Shown here: piece by piece, positions 1 to 6,366 of the stretch
Numbering within the stretch: position 1 is the stretch's first letter
Layout: every line of letters begins with the position of its first letter
From: an uncultured Eubacteriales bacterium
GTDB taxonomy: Bacteria; Bacillota; Clostridia; Oscillospirales; Oscillospiraceae
NCBI GenBank assembly: GCA_900547315.1
Contig: URGI01000071.1
Coordinates: 1-8,965, forward strand
DNA: 8,965 nt
Direction of reading: 5' to 3'
The notes under the pieces: model-generated
Database searches by the model: none
Told to the model about the DNA's origin: nothing
Seen by the model: the letters and a program-made list of their open reading frames with translations, nothing else
Made by a program: the position numbers and the translations under genes

Positions 1-38
1 CGGCATCCCGTGAAAAAGATCTGAGCGGGACAACGATA

Positions 39-72
39 AAACCGGACGGAGACCCCGTCCGGTTTCTCTTTT
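39..72 (+). terminator. Intrinsic terminator of an upstream gene
   Basis: A perfect 11-bp stem (39-49 with 55-65, core ACCGGACGG/CCGTCCGGT) with a 5-nt loop is followed by a T-rich tail ending TTTT at 69-72. It would end transcription of a plus-strand gene lying left of the window; one reading frame stops with TGA at 22-24, another with TGA at 11-13, so the upstream gene cannot be identified. Read on the minus strand the stem is followed by TTTTATCG, so it may also back up termination of the tRNA transcript. Confidence 0.85.
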
Positions 73-100
73 CGGAAATTCCTGAAAATTAACGGATTAT

Positions 101-116
101 CTATGATTTTTCATAG
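101..116. repeat. Operator-like palindrome CTATGA-N4-TCATAG
   Basis: This is a perfect 6-bp inverted repeat with a TTTT spacer. It overlaps the putative -35 box (108-113) of the plus-strand promoter, the usual placement of a repressor operator. No regulator in the window is an obvious partner, and the short arms mean chance occurrence in AT-rich DNA cannot be excluded. Confidence 0.35.
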
Positions 117-136
117 CGCTCGTGTTATTATATAAT
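108..136 (+). promoter_or_regulatory. Putative sigma-A promoter for the ABC transporter gene
   Basis: A perfect TATAAT -10 box (131-136) lies 17 bp after a partial -35 box TTTTCA (108-113, 4 of 6 matches). The predicted start near 143 would give the ABC transporter a leader of about 230 nt that passes through the hairpin at 152-175 and then runs antisense across the whole tRNA-Arg gene. No better plus-strand promoter was found between 293 and 370. Confidence 0.55.
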
Positions 137-151
137 TTACGATTACAGACC

Positions 152-175
152 TTTATGCACGGCGCGGTGCATAAA
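152..175. repeat. Perfect 9-bp inverted repeat, TTTATGCAC / GTGCATAAA
   Basis: Arms 152-160 and 167-175 enclose a 6-nt GGCGCG loop. In RNA from the promoter at 108-136 this hairpin would form within about 10 nt of the 5' end, where it could stabilise the transcript; as DNA it could be a second operator. There is no T-run on the plus side, so it is not a plus-strand terminator. Confidence 0.45.
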
Positions 176-208
176 ATCAGACCGGAAAATCCCGTTAGGA
201 CTTTCCGG
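171..208 (-). terminator. Probable terminator of the tRNA-Arg transcript
   Basis: On the minus strand, just downstream of the tRNA 3' end, a 7-bp stem (202-208 with 182-188, CCGGAAA/TTTCCGG) with a 13-nt loop is followed by CTGATTTTAT. The T-run is short and the loop large, so termination may be partial; the hairpin at 39-65 would act as backup. Confidence 0.5.
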
Positions 209-215
209 CCGGACA

Positions 216-292
216 TGGCACTCCCGGCGCGATTCGAACGCGCGACCTTCCGCTTAGGAGGCGGATGCTCTATCCTGCTGAGCTACGGAAGC
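216..292 (-). tRNA. tRNA-Arg, anticodon CCU (reads AGG)
   Basis: The reverse complement folds as a complete cloverleaf: acceptor arm (292-286 with 226-220), D stem GCTC/GAGC, anticodon stem TCCGC/GCGGA with loop CTCCTAA (254-260; anticodon at 256-258), a 5-nt variable loop, T stem GCGCG/CGCGC with loop TTCGAAT, discriminator G (219) and an encoded CCA (216-218). The anticodon CCU reads the minor arginine codon AGG. The acceptor stem ends with a G1-U72 wobble and has a second U-G pair at 4-69, which is slightly unusual. A consensus promoter lies just upstream at 340-312, so it appears to be a single-gene unit, opposite in direction to the flanking protein gene. Confidence 0.93.
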
Positions 293-311
293 GTATATGC
301 ACAACGCTGGT

Positions 312-340
312 ATTCTATCGCACAATTGCCGCCGTGTCAA
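312..340 (-). promoter_or_regulatory. Promoter of the tRNA-Arg gene
   Basis: On the minus strand TTGACA (340-335) is separated by exactly 17 bp from TAGAAT (317-312). This near-consensus sigma-A promoter would start transcription around 305, about 13 nt before the mature tRNA 5' end. Confidence 0.85.
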
Positions 341-370
341 GGTCAAGCCGTTTTATTGGAAGGGAACAGA

Positions 371-3286
371 ATGCTGAAACTCGTAGACATCAAAAAAGAT
401 TACACCGTGGGCGATACCGTCGTCCACGCGCTGAAGGGCGTGAACCTTGAGTTCCGCGAGCATGAATTCGTCGCAATATTGGGTCATTCCGGCTGCGGCA
501 AGACCACACTCTTGAACATCATCGGCGGGCTTGACCAGTACAGCTCCGGCGACCTGATCATAAACGGGCGCTCCACAAAGAATTATACCGACGCCGACTG
601 GGACAGCTACCGCAACCACTCGATAGGCTTCGTGTTCCAGTCATATAACCTCATCCCGCACCAGACGGTGCTCGCAAACGTCGAGCTGGCGCTCACGCTC
701 TCCGGCGTTGCGCCGGAGGAGCGCCGCCGCCGCGCGGCTGAGGCGCTGGAAAAGGTCGGCCTCGGCGATCAGCTTCAGAAGAAGCCGAACCAGATGTCCG
801 GCGGCCAGATGCAGCGCGTTGCCATTGCCCGTGCGCTCGTCAATGATCCGGATATTCTCCTGGCCGACGAGCCTACCGGCGCGCTCGACTCCGATACCTC
901 CGTGCAGATAATGGACATTCTCAAGGAAATATCGAAGGATAAGCTCATCATTATGGTCACGCATAATCCGGAGCTTGCCGCGGATTACGCCAGCCGCACC
1001 ATCCGCCTCAAGGACGGCGTCATCACGGCCGACAGCGCGCCGTATTCCTCCGTGGAGTGCGAGCCGTCCGCGCCCGCGGGGAAGAAGACCTCTATGAGCT
1101 TCCTGACGGCGCTCGGCCTCTCCACAAACAATCTGCTGACCAAAAAGACCCGCACCATTCTCACTGCCTTTGCCGGCAGCATCGGTATCATCGGCATCGC
1201 GCTCATCATGTCGCTTTCAAACGGCATACAGAACTATATCGACAAGGTGCAGGAGGATACGCTCTCCAGCTACCCGATAACCATACAGGCCGAGTCCGTT
1301 GACATGACGGGGCTTATGACCTCTCTCATGGGCGTGAACGCCGGTACGGAGAAGCAGAAGCATGCGAAGGACGCCGTCTATTCCAGCACTGTCATGTACG
1401 ACATGATGAACTCCATGGTCTCCGCCGACATCGAGACGAACAACCTCAAGTCCTTCAAGGAGTACATCGAGAGCAGCGACAGCGAGATATCCCAGTATAT
1501 CAGCGCCCTGCAGTATTCCTATGATATAGATATGAACCTCTACGCGAAGGACAAGGACGGCAACATCGGAAAAACGGACGTCGTGGGACTGCTTCAGGAT
1601 GCCATGAGCGCCACCTACGGCGGTGATTACAGCTCGTTCTTCTCGACCTACGGTTCGTTCTATTCGGCGATGGATGTGTGGCAGGAGCTGCTGCCCGGCG
1701 CGAACGGCGAGCCGATCAATGCGCTTCTGAAGCAGCAGTACGACGTGCTGTACGGCCACTGGCCGGAGAAGTACGACGAAGTAGTGCTGGTGGTCGACAG
1801 CAACAACGAGATATCCGACCTAGTGCTCTATGCGCTGGGGCTGAAGTCCAAGAGCAGCATCACGGAGGATATGCAGTCGTTCATGTCGCAGGAATCCGTC
1901 GAGACGAAGGCGGAGAGCTGGAGCTATGAAGAGCTGTGCGGCATGAGCTTCCGGTACATCTACCCCGCCGACCTGTATCAGTACGACGAGGAGAGCGGCA
2001 CATATATCGACCTCTCGGACGACGAGCTCGGCCTGAAAACGCTCTACAACAACGGCCTTGAGGTCAGGATAACCGGTATAATCCGCCAGAATAAGGACGC
2101 GACCTCCGGCATGATGACCGGCGCGATAGGCTACACGCACGACCTTGTGGAGTACGTCGTCGAGCAGGCCGCGACGCGCGAGATAGTGCAGAAGCAGCTC
2201 AATGATCCCGAGCATGACGTTTTCAGCGGCCTGCCGTTCCTTGACCGCGAGGATGAGGCGCTGACGAACAGCCGCAAGGAGGACGCCGCGCGGGATTACA
2301 TCGCAAACGCGACGGACGAAGAGCTTGCGGACGTATATATCGAATACATGTGCAACCCGACGGATGACTACGTACAGGGCATCGTTGACGAGCAGATGGA
2401 GTCCACCACCCGCAAGGACATCGAGAAGATGGTGCTGCAAAGCTATCCGGAGTATTCCTCGATGCTCGATAAGATGGACGACGACACGCTGTTTGACTAT
2501 GTCCGGCAGATGATCGCCGATCAGGTTCGTGAGCAGTACGCCGCGCAGATGCGCAGCCTGTACTCCCGCCTGTCCGATTCCAAGCTGGCCTCAGATTTCC
2601 AGCTCCTTGCGCTGGAGGATTCCGACTACCTCTGGATATACGACAACGCGATGCCGCCGGTGTATTCCGAGTCGAGCCTCAAGGACGTGTATAAAAAGCT
2701 CGGCTACGTCGATCTGGATAACCCCAGCGAGATAAACATCTACGCCTCGACCTTCGAGAACAAGGACAAGATCGCAAAGGCCATAGAGAACTACAACGAC
2801 TCCGTATCGAGCGACGATCAGATAAGCTACACCGACGTTGTGGCGCTGCTGATGAGCTCCATAACGAAGATAATAAACGTCATAAGCTATGTTCTCATAG
2901 CCTTCGTTGCGATATCGCTTGTCGTTTCTTCCATCATGATAGGCATCATCACATATATAAGCGTGCTTGAGCGCACAAAGGAGATAGGCATCCTCCGCGC
3001 TATCGGCGCGTCGAAGAAGGACGTCTCCCGCGTATTCAATGCCGAGACCATAATCATCGGCCTGACCGCAGGCGTCATCGGCATCGGCCTGACGCTGCTG
3101 ATAAACATCCCGATAAACGTGATAGTGCACAATCTGACGGGGATATACTCCATCAATTCCACGCTTCCGGCGGTGGGCGGCATAGCGCTGGTGCTCATCA
3201 GCGTTGCGCTTACCTACATCGCGGGACTTATACCGGCGGGCATCGCCGCGAAGAAAGACCCTGTCGAGGCGCTCAGAACAGAATAA
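371..3286 (+). CDS. MacB-type ABC transporter, fused ATPase-permease with very large extracellular domain
   Basis: This 971-aa fused protein couples ATP hydrolysis to export or mechanotransmission across the membrane. The N-terminal ATPase has Walker A GHSGCGKTT (38-46), Q-loop glutamine Q90, signature MSGGQ (142-146), Walker B ILLADE (162-167), D-loop ALD and switch His198. One helix follows (about 261-282), then an extracellular domain of about 550 residues (283-834), then three helices (about 835-867, 894-919, 934-960). The FtsX-type motif ERTKEIGILRAIGAS follows the second helix. The order ATPase, TM1, ectodomain, TM2-4 is the MacB/type VII arrangement; E. coli MacB is about 650 aa, so the ectodomain is greatly enlarged. 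The start ATG at 371 follows GGAAGGGA (358-365); upstream in-frame codons run through the tRNA and are not coding. Substrate is unknown; such Firmicute proteins are often tied to peptide antibiotic export or resistance (inference). There is no clear terminator after the stop. Confidence 0.92.
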   Translation: MLKLVDIKKDYTVGDTVVHALKGVNLEFREHEFVAILGHSGCGKTTLLNIIGGLDQYSSGDLIINGRSTKNYTDADWDSYRNHSIGFVFQSYNLIPHQTVLANVELALTLSGVAPEERRRRAAEALEKVGLGDQLQKKPNQMSGGQMQRVAIARALVNDPDILLADEPTGALDSDTSVQIMDILKEISKDKLIIMVTHNPELAADYASRTIRLKDGVITADSAPYSSVECEPSAPAGKKTSMSFLTALGLSTNNLLTKKTRTILTAFAGSIGIIGIALIMSLSNGIQNYIDKVQEDTLSSYPITIQAESVDMTGLMTSLMGVNAGTEKQKHAKDAVYSSTVMYDMMNSMVSADIETNNLKSFKEYIESSDSEISQYISALQYSYDIDMNLYAKDKDGNIGKTDVVGLLQDAMSATYGGDYSSFFSTYGSFYSAMDVWQELLPGANGEPINALLKQQYDVLYGHWPEKYDEVVLVVDSNNEISDLVLYALGLKSKSSITEDMQSFMSQESVETKAESWSYEELCGMSFRYIYPADLYQYDEESGTYIDLSDDELGLKTLYNNGLEVRITGIIRQNKDATSGMMTGAIGYTHDLVEYVVEQAATREIVQKQLNDPEHDVFSGLPFLDREDEALTNSRKEDAARDYIANATDEELADVYIEYMCNPTDDYVQGIVDEQMESTTRKDIEKMVLQSYPEYSSMLDKMDDDTLFDYVRQMIADQVREQYAAQMRSLYSRLSDSKLASDFQLLALEDSDYLWIYDNAMPPVYSESSLKDVYKKLGYVDLDNPSEINIYASTFENKDKIAKAIENYNDSVSSDDQISYTDVVALLMSSITKIINVISYVLIAFVAISLVVSSIMIGIITYISVLERTKEIGILRAIGASKKDVSRVFNAETIIIGLTAGVIGIGLTLLINIPINVIVHNLTGIYSINSTLPAVGGIALVLISVALTYIAGLIPAGIAAKKDPVEALRTE

Positions 3287-3290
3287 CAGA

Positions 3291-3824
3291 GCTCAGGGCG
3301 CGTACGCCAAGGTCATAGGCCGGAGCGACGGACTGCCGGCGGCCTGCGAGGGGCTGCATTACGCGCTTGTCGCGCTGCATGTCCGAATCCAGACTGCGGC
3401 GGCTTATAAGATGCTGGGCAAGCATGATGAGGCGCGCGAACTGCTGGCGCGGGCGATTTCCGACGCCGAAGCGGACGACTTCGTGATGCCGTTTGCGGAA
3501 AACTTCCGTTATCTCCGCCCGCTGCTTTCGGAACGGCTGCATAGCGATTTTACAGCGCGGATATCTGAGCTTGGCGAAGCGATGGAACGGCGGCTGAACA
3601 AGAATGCCCGCCCCGCGGCGCTCGCCGCGCTGACGGAGCGTGAGTGCGAGACCGTGGGGCTGATGGCGCAGCGCCTGAGCAACCGCGAGATCGCGGAAAG
3701 GCTCTATCTCTCCGAGGGCAGCGTGAAGCAGTACGTCAAGCAGATATATTCCAAGCTGCATATCGAGGGCAACACGCGCACGAAGCGCTCGCGGCTCTCC
3801 GAACTGCTGGCTGGAAAAAACTAA
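3291..3824 (+). pseudogene. C-terminal remnant of a MalT/LuxR-type (LAL) transcriptional regulator
   Basis: The reading frame encodes only the tail of a large LuxR-type regulator. First comes a TPR-like helical stretch (from about 3294, including AAYKMLGKHDEARELL near 3396-3445) with the family-typical linker ending in PFAENFRYLRPLL. Then comes a GerE/LuxR helix-turn-helix from about 3630 to 3800 (LTERECETVGLMAQRLSNRE, then IAERLYLSEGSVKQYVKQIY). Full-length members are about 800-900 aa with an N-terminal STAND ATPase; only about 176 aa remain. Homology begins within about 10 bases of the transporter stop, and no start codon with a ribosome-binding site precedes it; internal ATG 3411 and GTG 3483 lack clear sites. 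The frame stays open upstream inside the transporter gene, but those residues are out-of-frame readings of it. A deletion remnant is the favoured reading; a small DNA-binding protein from an internal start is possible but less likely. Confidence 0.75.
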
Positions 3825-3838
3825 CCGTTGGTGAATAG

Positions 3839-3847
3839 TGTTATTTT
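3839..3847 (+). promoter_or_regulatory. Weak candidate extended -10 for the downstream cassette
   Basis: TGTTATTTT (TG, one base, then TATTTT) resembles an extended -10 element, but no -35 box lies 16-18 bp upstream. If used, transcription would start inside the hairpin at 3850-3878. It is the only promoter-like signal seen ahead of the four-gene cassette. Confidence 0.2.
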
Positions 3848-3849
3848 AT

Positions 3850-3880
3850 GATCCACCGTACAATGTGTACGGTGGATCTT
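3850..3880 (+). terminator. Strong 13-bp hairpin, weak intrinsic terminator or attenuator
   Basis: GATCCACCGTACA (3850-3862) pairs perfectly with TGTACGGTGGATC (3866-3878) around an ATG loop. Only TTT follows on the plus strand and there is no T-run on the minus strand, so as a terminator it is probably leaky. It would end transcripts from the ABC/LuxR-remnant region or act as a leader hairpin for the following cassette, whose first ribosome-binding site starts 11 nt later. Confidence 0.5.
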
Positions 3881-3902
3881 TATGTATGAGAGGGGGAACC
3901 GT

Positions 3903-4142
3903 GTGGAACGGAGATACATTTTGGCGGTTAAGCCGCTGGACGGGTACATCCTGCAGGTCGATTTCGTGTCGGGGAGCAGGCTTCTGCTGGATATGAAGCC
4001 GCATCTGGATAAGATACGCTTCCGCCCGCTGGCAGACCCGCAGGTGTGGAACAGCGCCGTGACAAACGGCATCTTCGTCCGCTTCGGAAACGTTGAGCTG
4101 AGCCACGACGAGATACTCTGCATGGCGGAGCAGGAGATATGA
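3903..4142 (+). CDS. DUF2442 family protein
   Basis: This small 79-aa protein matches the DUF2442 pattern: a basic strand followed by AVKPLDGYILQVDF, then SGSRLLLDMKPHL, then FRPLADPQVWNSA, and a terminal segment NVELSHDEILCMA. The family is a small beta-rich fold of unknown function, sometimes encoded beside DUF4160 genes in toxin-antitoxin-like pairs; no DUF4160 gene is present here. GTG at 3903 is chosen as the start because AGAGGGGG (3889-3896) sits 6 nt before it; the alternative ATG at 3882 would add 7 residues and its only upstream purines are buried in the hairpin stem. The stop is 16 nt from the next start, with the next ribosome-binding site directly after it, so it is probably translated together with the lipoprotein gene. 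No catalytic residues are recognisable. Confidence 0.75.
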   Translation: MERRYILAVKPLDGYILQVDFVSGSRLLLDMKPHLDKIRFRPLADPQVWNSAVTNGIFVRFGNVELSHDEILCMAEQEI

Positions 4143-4158
4143 CAAGGAGGAGATTTAT

Positions 4159-5247
4159 ATGAAAAGAAGAATCATGCGCATTCTGGCCGTGCTGATGCTG
4201 GCGCTGTACCTGCTGTGTACTGCCTGCGGCGGAACGGGGGAGACAGTCTCCCCGCAGGACGACCCCAACGAGGGGCTGGGCGGCGGCTTCGACGAGGACG
4301 CGGTCAACGATTTCAGCGAGTTTGAGGGAACATGGCTGGGCGAGGCGAACAACGATTACGACCACATCGATATCGACGCCGACGGCAACTGGACGCTCTG
4401 GTACGGCGAGGACGTCGCGGACTACGGCTACCTCCGATACGAGCCGGAGTGGGGCGGCGTGTACGCTTATAGCAGCGTGGACGATTCCGGCGGCCGCCTC
4501 GTGGTACAGGACGACGGCAGACTGTACAGCACCGTTTTCGGCTACTTCAACTACGGCGACGGGATGGAGTACATCTGGTATGAAAACGGCGGCCTGCTCC
4601 TGCCCGTGGAAGAGATTATGTCAACCGAACCGTATTTCTCGCGCTGCGGGCTTGAGATAAACGCCGAGATGGACATGGGCAGCTATCTGCTTGAAAACGG
4701 TGTGTGCTGCTATTCCGGACTTGGCGACGGGTACAGCACCGGAGACTGCTACTGGGAGGTCATAAAGGGCTACGACTACACGCACGACGGCATACGCGAG
4801 CTTCAGTTCGACGCTGTCTGCTATATCCCCGGCAGCTCCATACCGTATTACGAGCAGCAGTACATCACCAATACCAACAGCGAGCTGTACGATGCCTACA
4901 CCGGCATGTGGCTCACCACCGCGACCACCTACGACAACAGCGAGCGCGGCGACAACTACTATGTCCACACCGTTGACTGGAACGGCAGCAGCTATATGAT
5001 AGAGTTTGCCTACTCCAATGACTGGCAGTACTACGTCGGCGACTGGGCGATGGTGTTCACTAAGAGCTACGTCGTATACATGCCGGAGGATTATGACGGC
5101 CTCGTCTTGGCTGCCGAACCGCAGCCGGACAATTACAGGGACACCGCCAAGCGTATGCAGCTCGACAGCATTTCCCCCGAGGGTCTCATCACGGAGCTTG
5201 ACACGCTTGATCCGTACGCCTGCCTGTATTTCAGCGTCTGCTGCTGA
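4159..5247 (+). CDS. Tyr/Asp-rich surface lipoprotein, possible two lipocalin-like repeats
   Basis: This is a predicted lipoprotein of 362 aa. Its signal peptide has basic residues KRR, a hydrophobic core (8-19) and a lipobox ending TAC with Cys23 as the lipidation site, followed by an acidic, Gly-rich linker (to about 52). The mature part is very rich in Tyr, Asp, Gly and Trp. Two segments start with a similar GxWL motif, GTWLGEA at 57 and GMWLTTA at 249, each followed by alternating strand-like sequence, suggesting two beta-barrel or lipocalin-like modules (inference). Extracellular-side cysteines are unusually frequent and the protein ends in Cys-Cys. No enzyme motif is seen. Start ATG 4159 follows AAGGAGG (4144-4150) by 8 nt. 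The TGA stop overlaps the ribosome-binding site of the next gene. Exact function is unknown; a role in envelope sensing or ligand binding with the two following membrane proteins is a guess. Confidence 0.8.
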   Translation: MKRRIMRILAVLMLALYLLCTACGGTGETVSPQDDPNEGLGGGFDEDAVNDFSEFEGTWLGEANNDYDHIDIDADGNWTLWYGEDVADYGYLRYEPEWGGVYAYSSVDDSGGRLVVQDDGRLYSTVFGYFNYGDGMEYIWYENGGLLLPVEEIMSTEPYFSRCGLEINAEMDMGSYLLENGVCCYSGLGDGYSTGDCYWEVIKGYDYTHDGIRELQFDAVCYIPGSSIPYYEQQYITNTNSELYDAYTGMWLTTATTYDNSERGDNYYVHTVDWNGSSYMIEFAYSNDWQYYVGDWAMVFTKSYVVYMPEDYDGLVLAAEPQPDNYRDTAKRMQLDSISPEGLITELDTLDPYACLYFSVCC

Positions 5248-5258
5248 GGTGAGAGCGA

Positions 5259-6152
5259 ATGAATGATAAAATGACCGACGCGGAGCTGTCGAAGATACTG
5301 GGGCGGTATCAGGCCGCGGAGAGTATCGGCATATTTCTGGGCGCGCTCTGCGTCATTGCCGGCTGTGTGCTGGCGTTCGTGCTGCATGAGTTGATAGTGG
5401 TGCTGATTCTGGGGTTCAGCGGCGTGGTGCTGCTGCTCCTGATCGCGCTTCCGGCGCAGAAAAAGAAAAATGCCCTGATATGGCAGCAGCTTGGCGGATA
5501 TTTCGGCGCGGAGCCGGAGAAGCCGGAGTTGCCGATAGACTATCGGTTCCTGAAAAACGTGGGGCTGATCGGCATCAAGTGGACGGAGTGCCGCGTCAAG
5601 GATTTCCACGAGGGCGAGCGCAGCGGCCTGCGGTTCTCCGCCGCCAATGTCGAGCTTGGCCTCACGGCCGAGGAGCGCTCCGGTCCCGATAACGACAACT
5701 GGATGACGAGGAGCGAAACCCTGTTCCGCGGCGTCGTTCTCCGTTGTAAGGATATCTGCGCTCCGGATATTGACATCGCGCTCAATGAACAGTTTCACGA
5801 GCGGAAGGGCGCCGACCTGACAGACCCCGCCGTATTCCGCAGGCATTTTGCCGCGCGTACTGCGGACGGGCAGCCGGCGGACGAAATGGTGACGCCGCAG
5901 CTGCGCGCCCTTGTGCGGAGGCTGGAGGAGTTTGCGAATAACGTCAAGGTGGGCGGCCTTATCCTGCGCGGCGGCGAACTGACGCTGGAGCTCAACACGG
6001 GCTATGTGTTTGCGAACGTCCCCAACGCGATTGACATGCGGGATATAGACGGAATACGCAAGTGGTTCACGGCCTCGCTGACCGGCATGGCAGGACTGCT
6101 GGATATCCTGCGGAAGAGTCCGGCGCTGACTGACACCGTCAGTCAGGCGTGA
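5259..6152 (+). CDS. DUF3137-like membrane protein
   Basis: This 297-aa protein has a short cytoplasmic N-terminus, two closely spaced hydrophobic helices (about 23-42 and 45-64), a KKK stop-transfer signal (68-70), and a soluble domain of about 225 residues. That domain resembles DUF3137: a WxxLGGYFG start, a GLRFSAANVELGL strand, then a TLFRGVVLRCK segment, and a C-terminal alpha/beta part with a long helix (RALVRRLEEFANNV) and GGLILRGGELTLELN strands. DUF3137 function is unknown; members commonly sit with small membrane or lipoproteins. By the positive-inside rule the soluble domain should be cytoplasmic. ATG 5259 is preceded by GAGG (5246-5249), which overlaps the previous stop; ATG 5271 is a less likely alternative. 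Its last codons form the hairpin at 6126-6146 and its stop overlaps the next ribosome-binding site, indicating coupled translation. Confidence 0.68.
   Translation: MNDKMTDAELSKILGRYQAAESIGIFLGALCVIAGCVLAFVLHELIVVLILGFSGVVLLLLIALPAQKKKNALIWQQLGGYFGAEPEKPELPIDYRFLKNVGLIGIKWTECRVKDFHEGERSGLRFSAANVELGLTAEERSGPDNDNWMTRSETLFRGVVLRCKDICAPDIDIALNEQFHERKGADLTDPAVFRRHFAARTADGQPADEMVTPQLRALVRRLEEFANNVKVGGLILRGGELTLELNTGYVFANVPNAIDMRDIDGIRKWFTASLTGMAGLLDILRKSPALTDTVSQA
6126..6146 (+). repeat. Intercistronic 9-bp hairpin before the small membrane gene
   Basis: CTGACTGAC (6126-6134) pairs perfectly with GTCAGTCAG (6138-6146) around an ACC loop. It occupies the last codons of the DUF3137-like gene, 4 nt before the GAGGAGG site (6151-6157) of the next gene. 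It could set the translation ratio of the two genes or stabilise a processed mRNA end; the T-run needed for a terminator is absent. Confidence 0.5.
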
Positions 6153-6165
6153 GGAGGTGGACGTT

Positions 6166-6366
6166 ATGCCGCTTTGGATGGCAATTGTTCTTCTCGTGCT
6201 GGCAGTGACGGGGATCGTCCTGAGCTGCAGGCTCATCCCGAGGAGCAGCAAAGCCCGTACGCCGTGCGTGCTGATCTGTGTGCTGCTGGCGCTGGTCTGC
6301 GCTGCGTATATAGGGCTGACGCTACTGTTTGTGGACGCGGTCAGCAATCAGCCGCCGACCGTATAA
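6166..6366 (+). CDS. Small two-helix membrane protein
   Basis: This 66-aa hydrophobic protein has two predicted membrane helices (about residues 4-24 and 36-58), separated by a short basic loop RLIPRSSKAR, and a short polar tail. The basic loop suggests both ends face outward (inference). No family is recognised. ATG 6166 lies 8 nt after a perfect GAGGAGG (6151-6157); an in-frame GTG at 6157 lies inside that site and is rejected. The ribosome-binding site overlaps the stop codon of the DUF3137-like gene, so this looks like the last cistron of the cassette, possibly a partner subunit of the DUF3137-like protein. A strong terminator follows 5 nt after the stop. Confidence 0.7.
   Translation: MPLWMAIVLLVLAVTGIVLSCRLIPRSSKARTPCVLICVLLALVCAAYIGLTLLFVDAVSNQPPTV

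Noticed and set aside
122..370. N-terminal extension of the ABC transporter frame back to GTG 122
   Set aside because: It reads through the tRNA-Arg gene antisense, lacks a ribosome-binding site, and the ABC homology begins right after ATG 371, which has one.
1217..2440. Minus-strand open frames opposite the ABC ectodomain
   Set aside because: They are shadow frames without family motifs or ribosome-binding sites; the plus-strand transporter frame is continuous and conserved at both ends.
3204..3290. ATG 3204 as a true start of the LuxR-type gene
   Set aside because: The first ~30 codons are an out-of-frame reading of the transporter's last helix and do not resemble any regulator sequence.
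3882..3902. ATG 3882 as start of the DUF2442 gene
   Set aside because: The candidate ribosome-binding bases are inside the hairpin stem, whereas GTG 3903 has AGAGGGGG at good spacing; kept only as an alternative.
6157..6165. GTG 6157 as start of the small membrane protein
   Set aside because: The codon overlaps the GAGGAGG ribosome-binding site of ATG 6166.
5133..6347. Minus-strand open frame of 404 codons
   Set aside because: It lies opposite three plus-strand genes that have ribosome-binding sites and recognisable membrane/domain features; its translation is Arg/Gln/His-rich without motifs, typical of a GC-rich shadow frame.
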